A DNA stretch of 37,768 bases from a virus: IMG/VR virus record IMGVR_UViG_3300005329_000018, positions 1 to 37,768 of that record. One strand, written 5' to 3'. Under the pieces are notes generated by a model. The model was not told the origin of the DNA. It ran no database searches and saw only the letters and a list, made by a program, of their open reading frames with translations. Below, one piece after another: positions 29,055-37,768 of the stretch. The number at the start of each line of letters is the position of its first letter. The first letter of the stretch is position 1. Position numbers and translations under genes: made by a program.

Positions 29055-29368
29055 TGACCGATACTCTGACCCATTTCATTCCCAATGAGACAAACATTCG
29101 GAATGATGAAGTAATTCTAGTGATTAAACCCAGGGATGGAGAGAAGGCTCTCTCATCTACAGGTCTAGTCGATACTCGAATATTTACCGGGAAGAATAAC
29201 GTTAAACTCGTCAAGGACCCGCAGTTTGGTCACTGGCGCATCAAGTATGACTTCGGAGCAGTTCCCCCAGTCTTCAACCAACAGTTTACTAGCTTCCCCA
29301 AAGCCCTGGCATTTGCTAAGGAATACTTTGCTACCCGTAACTGTGAAATAGTAGAGGTGAAAGATTGA
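29054..29368 (+). CDS. Hypothetical protein, 104 aa
   Basis: MTDTLTHFIPNETNIRNDEV, with beta segments (EVILVIKPRDGEKALSSTGL, NNVKLVKDPQFGHWRIKYDF) and a C-terminal helix (FPKALAFAKEYFATRNCEIV). A small alpha/beta fold is likely. I chose ATG 29054, overlapping the holin stop, over a GTG one codon earlier. The stop overlaps the GNAT start (ATGA-type), suggesting that both are made together. No family was recognised. Confidence 0.65.
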   Translation: MTDTLTHFIPNETNIRNDEVILVIKPRDGEKALSSTGLVDTRIFTGKNNVKLVKDPQFGHWRIKYDFGAVPPVFNQQFTSFPKALAFAKEYFATRNCEIVEVKD

Positions 29369-29787
29369 TGGTTAGAATTGCAACCACAGACGACAAAGAC
29401 CTAGTCTACTCTCTAGCAATGAAGTTTGCTGAGAGTTCCCCATATGCCGAATATGTAGATGAAACTAAAATTCGTCGGGTCATTGATCACTATCAAGCAG
29501 ATATGCATTCAATCATCTTTCTTTATGATGATATTGGAATGTTAGCTGCTACCATTACTCCCTTTACCTTTGGTGTAGTGAATATGGGTGTTGAAACTGC
29601 ATGGTGGGTTGAACCTGGCTATCGAGGTAAGCTCGCTGGTAAGGAACTCTTGGATGCTTTTGAACAGTGGGCACAAGCTTGCGGCTGTAGCTTAGCTGTC
29701 GTCTCCTGTTTAGATAAGCAAGTTAGTAAGTACCTAGAAAAACGAGGCTACACCCTCAAAGAAAGTGGATACTTGAAAGTCTTCTGA
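29368..29787 (+). CDS. GNAT-family acetyltransferase
   Basis: A 139-aa protein of GNAT length: N-terminal MVRIATTDDKDLVYSLAMKF, strand pair SIIFLYDDIGMLAATITPF, then the acetyl-CoA-binding motif ETAWWVEPGYRGKLAGKELL (R86-G91) and the following helix and strand (QACGCSLAVVSCLDKQVSKY). GNAT enzymes transfer an acetyl group to an amine of a protein or small molecule; the target here is unknown. Similar short GNATs occur in podovirus structural operons. The ATG at 29368 overlaps the previous stop, and the stop overlaps the next ATG. Confidence 0.83.
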   Translation: MVRIATTDDKDLVYSLAMKFAESSPYAEYVDETKIRRVIDHYQADMHSIIFLYDDIGMLAATITPFTFGVVNMGVETAWWVEPGYRGKLAGKELLDAFEQWAQACGCSLAVVSCLDKQVSKYLEKRGYTLKESGYLKVF

Positions 29788-30608
29788 TGGCTGCAATTAC
29801 CGGTGCTATATTAGCTGCTACTGCTGTTGCCGGCCTAGGCATGCAAGCCTATGGCATGTCTCAACAAAAGGCTGGTTACGATACTCAAGCTGCCGCTGCC
29901 CAAGGACAGGCGCAGGGTGCTGGTATTCAAGCTCAAGGTGCCCAGCAGGAAGCTGCAGGTGCACAGGTACAAGTCCAGGGTGCTGGTCTTCAGAACCAAG
30001 CGACTAAAGCTATTACTCAGCTTCAATTCGCTAATGAGGCCCAGAATCAAACGGCTATGGAGTTGGATGCGAGGCGTCAAGAACTCCAGATAGTTCGCCA
30101 CCAACAGGTAGCCCGTGCAACAGCTTTGGCTACAGGCGTGGGACAAACCGGACAATCAGCTAGAGGCAGTTCTGCAATAGCAGGCGGCTATGGCCAGATT
30201 TCCGGAGAATCCACAACCAATATGTTGGGCGTACAACAAAATCTTGACATCGGACGCGCAATCTTCGGTAACAATGCTGGTATCTCCCAACAGCAATTAA
30301 ACTACGCTGCTGGTGGAGATGTCATCAATCAAGGTCAAGGCATGATCGCCGAAGGTCAGGGTACTATAGCGCGTGGTGCAGGTGTCATTGCTCAATACGG
30401 TGGACAAGCCGCACTAGGTCAAGCCCAAGCTGGTTTAGGTGCAGGTTACATGGGGTTAGGCGGTTCTATTGCCGGCTCCGCAGGAACCTTCGCTAATCTC
30501 TCCACTAATATCTTCGGACGTACCGGACAAACAACCAATACTCTATCTGGTTGGTACGGGGGTTCTACTTCTTCTTACACTAACAACGGAGCCTTTGGTC
30601 TCTACTAA
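29787..30608 (+). CDS. Internal virion (ejection) protein, Ala/Gln/Gly-rich
   Basis: A 273-aa protein of low complexity: a hydrophobic start (AITGAILAATAVAGLGMQAY), then Ala/Gln repeats (AAAAQGQAQGAGIQAQGAQQ), a helical middle (ELDARRQELQIVRHQQVARA) and a Gly-rich end. The composition and order (before two giant internal proteins) match T7 gp14-like proteins, which leave the capsid first and line the channel across the outer membrane. The N-terminal segment could insert into membrane. No enzyme motif is visible. Confidence 0.72.
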   Translation: MAAITGAILAATAVAGLGMQAYGMSQQKAGYDTQAAAAQGQAQGAGIQAQGAQQEAAGAQVQVQGAGLQNQATKAITQLQFANEAQNQTAMELDARRQELQIVRHQQVARATALATGVGQTGQSARGSSAIAGGYGQISGESTTNMLGVQQNLDIGRAIFGNNAGISQQQLNYAAGGDVINQGQGMIAEGQGTIARGAGVIAQYGGQAALGQAQAGLGAGYMGLGGSIAGSAGTFANLSTNIFGRTGQTTNTLSGWYGGSTSSYTNNGAFGLY

Positions 30609-33600
30609 TGGATCCTACCCTATCTTCCACCGAACCTAATCCGGCTCTTAATCAAGCTCCCATCCCCATTGATGCCTCGGTCTCCCCGGGGTTAGACCCC
30701 GTTTCCATTGACACACAAACTTTGGGCAATGCGCCTATGTCCGCTGAACTAGCGGCCGCGCGGGCATTCAAGTATAAATTTGCTATCCCCAATCTCCCTA
30801 AATCCTACGATGATCTATACAACTCTCTAGTCAATGGTGGAGATGCTAACGAACGTGAACAGGCGGCTGCACAGCAGAGTCAACAGGCTGCTGCAGACAA
30901 AGCCAATTCTATTTCCCAAATTGCTGCTGGACCATTAACTCCGCAGAAGCAAATTCAACTAGCAGGTTTGCTAAATAAAGATACTCAAGTAGATCCTAGA
31001 TCTGTCTTCGAAGAGAACTTTGCTAAGCAATTCATGCGCGGTATCTACACAGCTCAAGCGGCTATGCCCGATACCTTCATGGACCAGGCTAGACAAGAGA
31101 TCCCCAACTTTACAGATGATAAAGTTGCCCAAGGTACCGGTCTGGTCGCCAAGAGTCAATTCCTTCTCTCTCAAATTCAAGATGCTCAGGAAGAGTTAAA
31201 GAAACAATCCTGGCCAGGTTTTGGTCTGGACATTGCCAAGACATTCGTCCCCGGGTTCACCAGCGCTAAGATGCGTGGTAACATCCCGGGCGTAGACTTT
31301 CTCTCCGGAACTCTTGGTGATAACTTAGAGAAGCAAGGTTCTACTGCCTTCCACCTTCCGTTCGATCAGTTTAAACAAGCTATTACCAATACTGCCCAGA
31401 ATATGAACCCTTCCATGCGTCTGCAGTGGTTGACCGCTATGTACGGCCAGTCCACCACAGATGCTACGATGAACTCTATTCTAGAGGCCTTTGACTTAGC
31501 CTCTCTCCCCGGAACAGCGAGTTCTGTCTTCAAGGTAACTCGCGTAGGAGCATCCATTGCTGTAGCCGATAATGTTCTGGGAGCAGTTAAGGGGATGATC
31601 AAAGCTACTGCTGCCCCTGAAGTTACTAAAGCTACTGTAGCTGAGGCTGCAGGTGACCTCAAAACAGCGGCGGTTCAAAAAGCTGCGTCTAATATGGTCT
31701 TGCGCCAAAAACCCAGCTATTGGGTGGACCAAACTAGAGAAGGACTAGAAAACCTCCCCATTGCTATGCGGCAAGATCTAGTGGATGTTAAGTCGAGTCC
31801 CGGTTCCCTGGTTCAAGAAGGTGTACGGCGCATTGAAGACCAGGCCCTCCAAACTGAGAATGGTTTGATGGCGCTGTTGCAAAATAAAAACAATATTCAG
31901 ATGCTACCTGAAGATGCTCTGAAAACTATTCAAAGTCAGATCTTAGAGCAAGATTACGCGGGTATTCGTAACTCTCAGGTTAATGGCGAGCTCAAGTATA
32001 ATCAATTAACTAATACTTATGAATGGCGTGCAATCGTTCTAAAACCCGGAAATGAACTATTTAGGAGCCCTGAAGTTGCTAAAAATTATGCCATTCGTAA
32101 TGGTCTTTCTGATCATGTCGTCACACCTTCACGACAAGGCATCGGATGGTATCTTTCAATACAGAAACCTCTCGATCAGTTTTCCGATATTGTCCGGGAC
32201 ACCACTATTGACGCTGATCTGTGGAAGTCTCCTATTTCAGCCGTAGATCGGTTCACCCCTCTGAACTGGATTAGAACTGCCGAAGATACCATGGCGCAAG
32301 CTCAAAAGAGCAATCGCCACGTAGCTACTTATAGTCCGGGTAAACTCTATGAAGTAATGAAACCCCTGTTCGACACTGTTCGTGAGAACGTGGGGCGTAG
32401 AACAGGAAGTACCTCCTATCTAGATAAGAAATCTGGTCAGATGTTGCCGGTCTCTAACAATCAAATTAGGAAGGACTGGAACCGTGTTGTTATGTGGGCC
32501 AGGGATCAAAGAGATGCCGATGGCAAAATGGGGATGTTCTTTAAGAACCCTGAAGAGCTCCAGGCTGGCTACTTGCAAACTGTAAAACGGCTTCCTTCTG
32601 AGAATGAGCAGGTAGCCTATTTCGCTTGGAAACAAGCGGTTGAGTCTGACCGTGTTCTACGCAACGTAGCCGTTCGTAGGAACATGGAACGCTTGGGAAC
32701 CAAACAATATCAAATTACTTCCGTGGGCCCAGATGGCCGTAAGACCACTAAGTGGTTCAACGGAGTAGTCAGAGATGCTAAGGTTCCTGGTGGTGATGGA
32801 AATACCATCGCCGTAGTTGATCCGGAATTAGGGCAGGAATTCACTAAACGTACTGGTGAAATGAACCCTGCTGAATACAAACAACTCGCAGATCGCATTA
32901 AGAATGGTCATCAAGTAATTGAAATCTACGATACTGAGTCGCGTCCTCTGAAGGATTTTGGTTCTCTCAAGAATGAGAAGATCCGCTATGTCTTGGCTAG
33001 GAATGTAGAGTCCAAACCGCTAGATTGGGATCAAGTTCCCCGTCGAGGTGGCGGACACTTTATCTACGATTATGACCATTACCTTAAACAAGCTAATATT
33101 GTTGAAGAGACCATTAACGGTAAAGTTATTCATCATTACGAAGGGGATAATACAATTGCTTCCCTCTTCAATAGAGCTGAAGGGATAAAGTTAGTTAAAC
33201 CTCTGAATCAAATTAGAGAGTTGATTAAAGCTGATAAAATAGCCGAAGCCAAAGCTTTATCTGAATCGACGATGCCCCGAGATGCCCAAGAAATTATTGA
33301 CTGGTTTAAAGGATACCCCAAAGAAGATGGCACCTTCCAACCTCCGCGTCTCAACCTCAATGAAGAAATCAGAGTTGTCCCGCATGACAGATATATCGCA
33401 GACTTGGACAGTTCCCTCCGCGATAAATACCCTAACTCCTTCCGCGACGGAACCAAACAGGGATCCTTGGCACGTCAATTCCAAGTCCAGTTCACGGGGG
33501 AGCGGGATGTCGATCATCTATTTACTGCTCGCGACGTGGGCACTAGAGCTTCTCCTGTCTTTAATTTAGAACCTGCTACTATGCTGGATCCTCTTCCTGC

Positions 33601-35674
33601 TCTGCAACGTGGGTTAAGTAAGGTTATCAATCAGACTTGGATGGACGACTATAAGTTCTTCTCTGTCCAACAGTGGCTGCAAGAAGCTGCGCCTTTCTTG
33701 AAGGTACGTAACCAGAGTGAAATCTGGCACGCTCCCTTCTGGCATTTCCACAATCCTGAATGGTTGAAAGGTGCAGATACCGCTGGTAAGTATGCACGTA
33801 TTTCAGATCAAACCGGAGAAATGCTCCCCGGTACCTTCTCCAATCTAATGGCTAATCGCTTTAAGATTAACCAATTGATTGGTACTCCCAATGCCTTCAA
33901 CAGTTTCATCCACGCAGGTACTCAACTTCTAGCTGACTCCGCCTATAGTAAGTTTGGACCAACCGGGTTAAAACTGACCCCTCCGTGGTTGTTAGGTTGG
34001 TTGAGAGATCCGTTCTCCTTTGTTAGAGCCCTAACCTTCCACGAGAAACTGGGACTATTCAATATCCCTCAATTCTTTGTGCAGAGTCAGACCTACGCCA
34101 ATATCTGGGCTATCGCAGGTGCCAAGCACGCTGCGCCCGGTACCTTTGGAGCCATGCTACACGTTTGGAGTCGTCTGAATAACTCTGAAGAAATATTAGA
34201 TCACCTGGATAATCTAGCCACTAAGTTCGGTTGGAAACCCGGTCAATGGAGAGAAGCTCAGCAATCCTATATCAATAGTGGCTTCCACAAAGTTGGAGGT
34301 GAGAGTATCATGAGAGATGATCCACTCTCGCAACACTTCGTTACGAATGGTGTCCAGAAATTCCTAGACTGGGGTACAACCTTCTTTACACTCGGTGACC
34401 AGAACTCACGTAATGGTGCGTGGTATACAGCCTACCGAGAATTCCGTGCTAAGAACCCCCTGGGTAAACTAGATAATGAAGCTCGTCAGTGGATCTTAGA
34501 TCGCGCAGACCTCTTGAACAATAATATGTCCAGAGCTTCTGCTTCTATGCTTCACACAGGACCTATGTCGTTAACCTCTCAGTTCTTGTCTTATCAAATT
34601 AGAACTGCCGAGGTATTGATGAGCAATCGTTTGACAGCGATTGAGAAAGGTCGCTTGGTTGCCTATAACGCAATGTTATACGGTGTTCCAATGTCTGCCG
34701 CTATGATGCCTCTGGGAGATGATATTCCCGGTTTCCCCGTTGGAAAAATAATTCGTCAGAATATGATGCGTAATGGTTTTGTGGTGGGAGATAACTGGTG
34801 GAAATCAGTTCTAACCTTCGGTATTCCAGCCGCTATATCTGCAATGATATCGGGGACTAGTAAAGATCCAAACTTTGGACAGAACTTAATTGAACGTATG
34901 CGCACAGGATCTTGGCAGAATTTCGGTGGTCGTTACGGCAACGCTGGATTCGACCTAAATCAAAATGGTGATCAACCTTGGTATAAGTTTATCCTGGGTG
35001 CGTCCAGTTCTACCATTTTCAATTTCTGGGATGCTATGTCTCCTTTTCAGAGGTTCATGGCTTATCGAATGGGTGGCGGAGAACCCTTCAAACTTAAAGA
35101 AGAGCACTTCCTAAAACCTCTGGAAGAGGCTACTGCCTTTAAATCTACCCGACGTCTACAGATAGCTCTGGCCACAGGTAACTGGGTCAATTCTAACAAG
35201 CAGATCATGGAAAATGATGTTTCTCCTCTGAGAGCATCTCTCCAATCTCTATTGGGCACTCAAGATCAACGCGTAGCCGATATTCACGACTATCGAGATA
35301 TTAAAAAGGGTGAAGAAGAGAATTTCAAATGGGCTGAGCAGAAGTTCAAGGAAGAGTACAGACAACATCTCCTAACAGCTAAGGATAATCCTGAAGTATC
35401 TTTGGATCACTATAACAATGCTGAATCTTACTTAGCTTCTGTAGGATATCCAAGAGATAAGCTTCCAGCCTTGAAAGCTGCCGCAGATCGGGAGTGGAGA
35501 CCTCTGGTAGAGGCTGTTCCAGACAGTTTCTATAATAAGAATGTTCCCACCAAGAATAAGCTTTTAGGTGTCACCACAAATTCTAATGTGGAAGGAACCA
35601 TGCAAAATGCCTGGGAAAGTTACATGAAAATTCAAGCTGAAAGAAAACAATTAAATGGCCCAGTTCAACCCTAA
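30608..35674 (+). CDS. Giant internal virion (ejection) protein
   Basis: A 1688-aa protein, the longest in the window. It begins MDPTLSSTEPNPALNQAPIP, a Pro-rich disordered start, then is largely helical, with Gln/Ala-rich stretches (EQAAAQQSQQAAADKANSIS). A hydrophobic patch lies near residues 1340-1390 (AYNAMLYGVPMSAAMMPLGD). I see no lysozyme or transglycosylase motif. By size and order it resembles T7 gp15/gp16-class proteins that form the DNA-ejection channel. The start overlaps the previous stop (TAATG), and its 3' end overlaps the next gene by 20 nt. Confidence 0.72.
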   Translation: MDPTLSSTEPNPALNQAPIPIDASVSPGLDPVSIDTQTLGNAPMSAELAAARAFKYKFAIPNLPKSYDDLYNSLVNGGDANEREQAAAQQSQQAAADKANSISQIAAGPLTPQKQIQLAGLLNKDTQVDPRSVFEENFAKQFMRGIYTAQAAMPDTFMDQARQEIPNFTDDKVAQGTGLVAKSQFLLSQIQDAQEELKKQSWPGFGLDIAKTFVPGFTSAKMRGNIPGVDFLSGTLGDNLEKQGSTAFHLPFDQFKQAITNTAQNMNPSMRLQWLTAMYGQSTTDATMNSILEAFDLASLPGTASSVFKVTRVGASIAVADNVLGAVKGMIKATAAPEVTKATVAEAAGDLKTAAVQKAASNMVLRQKPSYWVDQTREGLENLPIAMRQDLVDVKSSPGSLVQEGVRRIEDQALQTENGLMALLQNKNNIQMLPEDALKTIQSQILEQDYAGIRNSQVNGELKYNQLTNTYEWRAIVLKPGNELFRSPEVAKNYAIRNGLSDHVVTPSRQGIGWYLSIQKPLDQFSDIVRDTTIDADLWKSPISAVDRFTPLNWIRTAEDTMAQAQKSNRHVATYSPGKLYEVMKPLFDTVRENVGRRTGSTSYLDKKSGQMLPVSNNQIRKDWNRVVMWARDQRDADGKMGMFFKNPEELQAGYLQTVKRLPSENEQVAYFAWKQAVESDRVLRNVAVRRNMERLGTKQYQITSVGPDGRKTTKWFNGVVRDAKVPGGDGNTIAVVDPELGQEFTKRTGEMNPAEYKQLADRIKNGHQVIEIYDTESRPLKDFGSLKNEKIRYVLARNVESKPLDWDQVPRRGGGHFIYDYDHYLKQANIVEETINGKVIHHYEGDNTIASLFNRAEGIKLVKPLNQIRELIKADKIAEAKALSESTMPRDAQEIIDWFKGYPKEDGTFQPPRLNLNEEIRVVPHDRYIADLDSSLRDKYPNSFRDGTKQGSLARQFQVQFTGERDVDHLFTARDVGTRASPVFNLEPATMLDPLPALQRGLSKVINQTWMDDYKFFSVQQWLQEAAPFLKVRNQSEIWHAPFWHFHNPEWLKGADTAGKYARISDQTGEMLPGTFSNLMANRFKINQLIGTPNAFNSFIHAGTQLLADSAYSKFGPTGLKLTPPWLLGWLRDPFSFVRALTFHEKLGLFNIPQFFVQSQTYANIWAIAGAKHAAPGTFGAMLHVWSRLNNSEEILDHLDNLATKFGWKPGQWREAQQSYINSGFHKVGGESIMRDDPLSQHFVTNGVQKFLDWGTTFFTLGDQNSRNGAWYTAYREFRAKNPLGKLDNEARQWILDRADLLNNNMSRASASMLHTGPMSLTSQFLSYQIRTAEVLMSNRLTAIEKGRLVAYNAMLYGVPMSAAMMPLGDDIPGFPVGKIIRQNMMRNGFVVGDNWWKSVLTFGIPAAISAMISGTSKDPNFGQNLIERMRTGSWQNFGGRYGNAGFDLNQNGDQPWYKFILGASSSTIFNFWDAMSPFQRFMAYRMGGGEPFKLKEEHFLKPLEEATAFKSTRRLQIALATGNWVNSNKQIMENDVSPLRASLQSLLGTQDQRVADIHDYRDIKKGEEENFKWAEQKFKEEYRQHLLTAKDNPEVSLDHYNNAESYLASVGYPRDKLPALKAAADREWRPLVEAVPDSFYNKNVPTKNKLLGVTTNSNVEGTMQNAWESYMKIQAERKQLNGPVQP

Positions 35675-37768
35675 CGTCCCCCAAACGAATGACCCAGACT
35701 ACCGTCGATACTCCCATCCTATAGATAGACCGGAGTCAGACAAGTCTGCTGTCTACCAAGGTGAGGTTGGTAAATTCTCTGGTGAATCTGCTGAATATGC
35801 AGGTAAACAGGTTGGCTATGACTACCAGTCTCAGGCTGCTTCTCTGCAAGGTGAAGGGAAGATGCTCTCCGATGCGGGAGAGATCTTCGGTACTGCTGTC
35901 CGTGCTGGCGATGCCTATGTCAAGAAGAACATCGATGACACTGTCTATGACCGTGCTTCTGCTACCCGTGATTATTACACTGCACAACTGCAGAATAGTC
36001 CGCTCTCTCAAATAGGTCACCCGGGACAACTTCTGCCCCAGAGCCCTACCAATGCTTCTACTGAAGGTGGTGGACAGAGAGATTCTAATACACCTACGTC
36101 TGGACCCTCCGGGGCTCCCATGAGTCTATTGCCTGCGGATGCTCCCATTCCCACGGCAGTAGCCAGTGCTTCCGACGATGCGTCTACCCTTCTAGCTGCC
36201 CGTATGAATGGTAAACTGTCTGAAACAGATTACTGGATGCGTCAGAACAATCTGGCTAAGGATCTACGTAATCAATACCCGGGGTACAAAGAATACATCG
36301 ACCAACAGTTCGAGAAGGTTACTGGAGTTAACCCTGCCAATGCAGTGGTTAAGTCTCTGATCTCCGATATCAACTCCAATTTGATGAATAACCGTTCCCT
36401 TACCCAACACGTAATGAACGAACTCTCTAACTCCAACATTCCCAATGCCGATGTCTATTGGCGAGCTCTCCGTGACGGTAGGATGGACCCAGCCGATGCT
36501 GTGTCTTTCTTGAACAAAAGTAATTTCTTCAAGTATAAACTTGAAGTTATGAAGGCTACTAATGAAACTGAAGCTGCCGGTCAGGCTATGAGTGAGCGTG
36601 AAGCTACCAATGCCTTGAACCATATTGGTCCCAGTGTCATCGATAATTACGTCTCCACAGTTGCTGCTGAGTCTGGCTTAGGTACTACTAAGAACATGGG
36701 CGAACTGGTTAGAAAAGCTATGAGTGGTGAAATCCAAATCACCGATGACCAAGCACACGGCATGATGCAGTCTCTTCAGGCCCGACGTTCCGCCGTTGCT
36801 CAGGCCATGTGGAATTCCGCTGTTCAAGCGGGTATGGTCGAACGTATGGGAGGTGCAGATAAACTGAAGAAACTCATTGAAGATCAGATGGTCCCCTTCG
36901 ACCAAATTGCCTCGCAGATTGGTAATAAAGAATGGGGCTTAATGTACACAAATATGAACCGTGTCAAAGCAATCACTGAAGATACCGGTATGGGTATGTT
37001 TCAAGATAAAGATACTGGACTGTGGAACCGTGTTCTTGCCGCTTCTAATAAAACCTTTGGTAATCAAGTGTCTAATTCGTTTATGACCGCACTTCAGTCT
37101 AAAGGTTACAACAGTGGTATGTACAAGATGCTAGCTGATGAAACCTTCAAGAATATGGCTAACTCTCCTGATATGCGGACATCTAGTGTTCCCGGTCTGA
37201 AATCAGACAATACGCCTTATACCATTGGTGATTCTGTCGATACCATGAGGAAAGCTGGCGTAGCTGGAGACACACCCCAGGGTAAACAAGCTTTTGCCGA
37301 CATTACCAATCTTCCCTTACGAATAATGGATCCCAAGGTTCCTGACGCAGGTAAGATTGCCCTAATCCGATCTGCCTTTGATCCCAGTAATATAGACTTC
37401 ATCGGAAAGATCATGGACTCTGGTGTCGACTCCAAGGGACGTGCCATACGTGGTAAGTATGAGCTGTTCTCCGACTGGACATCTCCCAATATGACTAAGG
37501 AGATTCGTCGTCTGGATCAGCAGAACCCCGGTAAGGGTCTGTGGAATGACTATAAAGATTGGGCCGAGACGACCTTCGGCAGAACCCTCTTCTCTAAACA
37601 GATTAACGATCTAAAGCCCTTACAAGATCGTGAAAACATTCAGATCCGGTATCATCCTGCCAATGGCGATAACCCTCCTCAATTTGAACTAACTAAACTT
37701 CCCTTTGGTGATAAAGGTTTGGATACCATCCACCAGCGTATGTTGGGTGGTGAGATAGCCGGATGGAA
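35655..37768 (+). CDS. Probable internal virion protein, C-terminus beyond window
   Basis: An open frame of 704 codons with no stop before the window end. It starts MAQFNPNVPQTNDPDYRRYS at an ATG inside the last codons of the 1688-aa gene. An early helical Ala/Gly/Tyr-rich part (ESAEYAGKQVGYDYQSQAAS) is followed by a Pro/Ser linker (about 130-175) and a long helical body with SLISDINSNLMNNRSLTQHV. The size, composition and place at the end of the ejection-protein run suggest another capsid-core protein. The missing C-terminus could hold a catalytic domain. Confidence 0.65.
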   Translation, partial: MAQFNPNVPQTNDPDYRRYSHPIDRPESDKSAVYQGEVGKFSGESAEYAGKQVGYDYQSQAASLQGEGKMLSDAGEIFGTAVRAGDAYVKKNIDDTVYDRASATRDYYTAQLQNSPLSQIGHPGQLLPQSPTNASTEGGGQRDSNTPTSGPSGAPMSLLPADAPIPTAVASASDDASTLLAARMNGKLSETDYWMRQNNLAKDLRNQYPGYKEYIDQQFEKVTGVNPANAVVKSLISDINSNLMNNRSLTQHVMNELSNSNIPNADVYWRALRDGRMDPADAVSFLNKSNFFKYKLEVMKATNETEAAGQAMSEREATNALNHIGPSVIDNYVSTVAAESGLGTTKNMGELVRKAMSGEIQITDDQAHGMMQSLQARRSAVAQAMWNSAVQAGMVERMGGADKLKKLIEDQMVPFDQIASQIGNKEWGLMYTNMNRVKAITEDTGMGMFQDKDTGLWNRVLAASNKTFGNQVSNSFMTALQSKGYNSGMYKMLADETFKNMANSPDMRTSSVPGLKSDNTPYTIGDSVDTMRKAGVAGDTPQGKQAFADITNLPLRIMDPKVPDAGKIALIRSAFDPSNIDFIGKIMDSGVDSKGRAIRGKYELFSDWTSPNMTKEIRRLDQQNPGKGLWNDYKDWAETTFGRTLFSKQINDLKPLQDRENIQIRYHPANGDNPPQFELTKLPFGDKGLDTIHQRMLGGEIAGW

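Noticed and set aside
1-37768. Integrase, transposase or insertion sequence
   Set aside because: No recombinase motif or IS-type ends with target duplications were found; the 25-bp inverted repeats enclose only small unknown genes.

Overview
The window is a 37.8-kb piece of a tailed double-stranded DNA phage genome, cut inside a gene at both ends. Evidence for a phage: terminase large subunit, portal, scaffold, major capsid protein, head-tail adaptor, tail nozzle, tail fibres, endolysin/holin and very large ejection proteins in one rightward block, facing a leftward block of replication and accessory genes. The lack of sheath, tube or tape-measure genes, and the adaptor + nozzle + giant internal virion proteins, point to a short-tailed (podovirus-type) virion. 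The primase-helicase is T7 gp4-like, but no phage RNA polymerase, DNA polymerase, integrase or repressor/cro pair lies in the window; sigma70-like promoters suggest use of host RNA polymerase for at least part of the programme. The host is not identifiable; a bacterial-type tRNA-Leu(UAA) and strong GC differences between modules suggest a host richer in GC than the right arm.

Left arm (1-11,594, all minus strand): an overlapping operon at 1-4,682 (HTH protein, small Cys-rich and basic proteins, HAD phosphatase, uracil-DNA glycosylase, T7-type primase-helicase, two unknowns); a hairpin terminator; two unknown genes (one large and GC-rich, one membrane protein); tRNA-Leu overlapping the 3' end of a NYN-domain nuclease gene; an attenuator-like terminator; a basic unknown protein; a cluster of very small genes behind two near-identical promoters; a strong terminator; another large GC-rich unknown gene; and three small genes in two units, each bounded by imperfect 25-bp inverted repeats.

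Centre (11,595-12,950): about 690 bp without a gene. It holds a GC-rich stretch that folds into many nested stems (putative structured RNA, 11,640-11,985), a four-copy TGTATCGT array, AT-rich DNA and a G-rich tract. It is followed by four tiny leftward genes (36-57 aa) and a divergent promoter region. A 25-bp element seen beside one of these genes recurs at the far left end of the window.

Right arm (12,951-37,768, all plus strand): tightly packed, often ATGA/TAATG-coupled genes. Small basic or membrane proteins come first, then terminase, portal, scaffold, capsid and a probable capsid-associated protein. A hairpin terminator follows, as after the capsid gene in T7. Then come three fibre-type proteins, adaptor, nozzle, endolysin with a C-terminal membrane anchor, two small membrane proteins (holin candidates), an unknown, a GNAT acetyltransferase and three internal virion (ejection) proteins, the last running off the window.

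Functions were assigned from motifs read by eye; no database search was possible. The most unusual signals are the NYN/tRNA overlap (tRNA 5' processing would remove the NYN stop codon), the unexplained structured region with its repeat array, and the paired 25-bp repeats around small genes.
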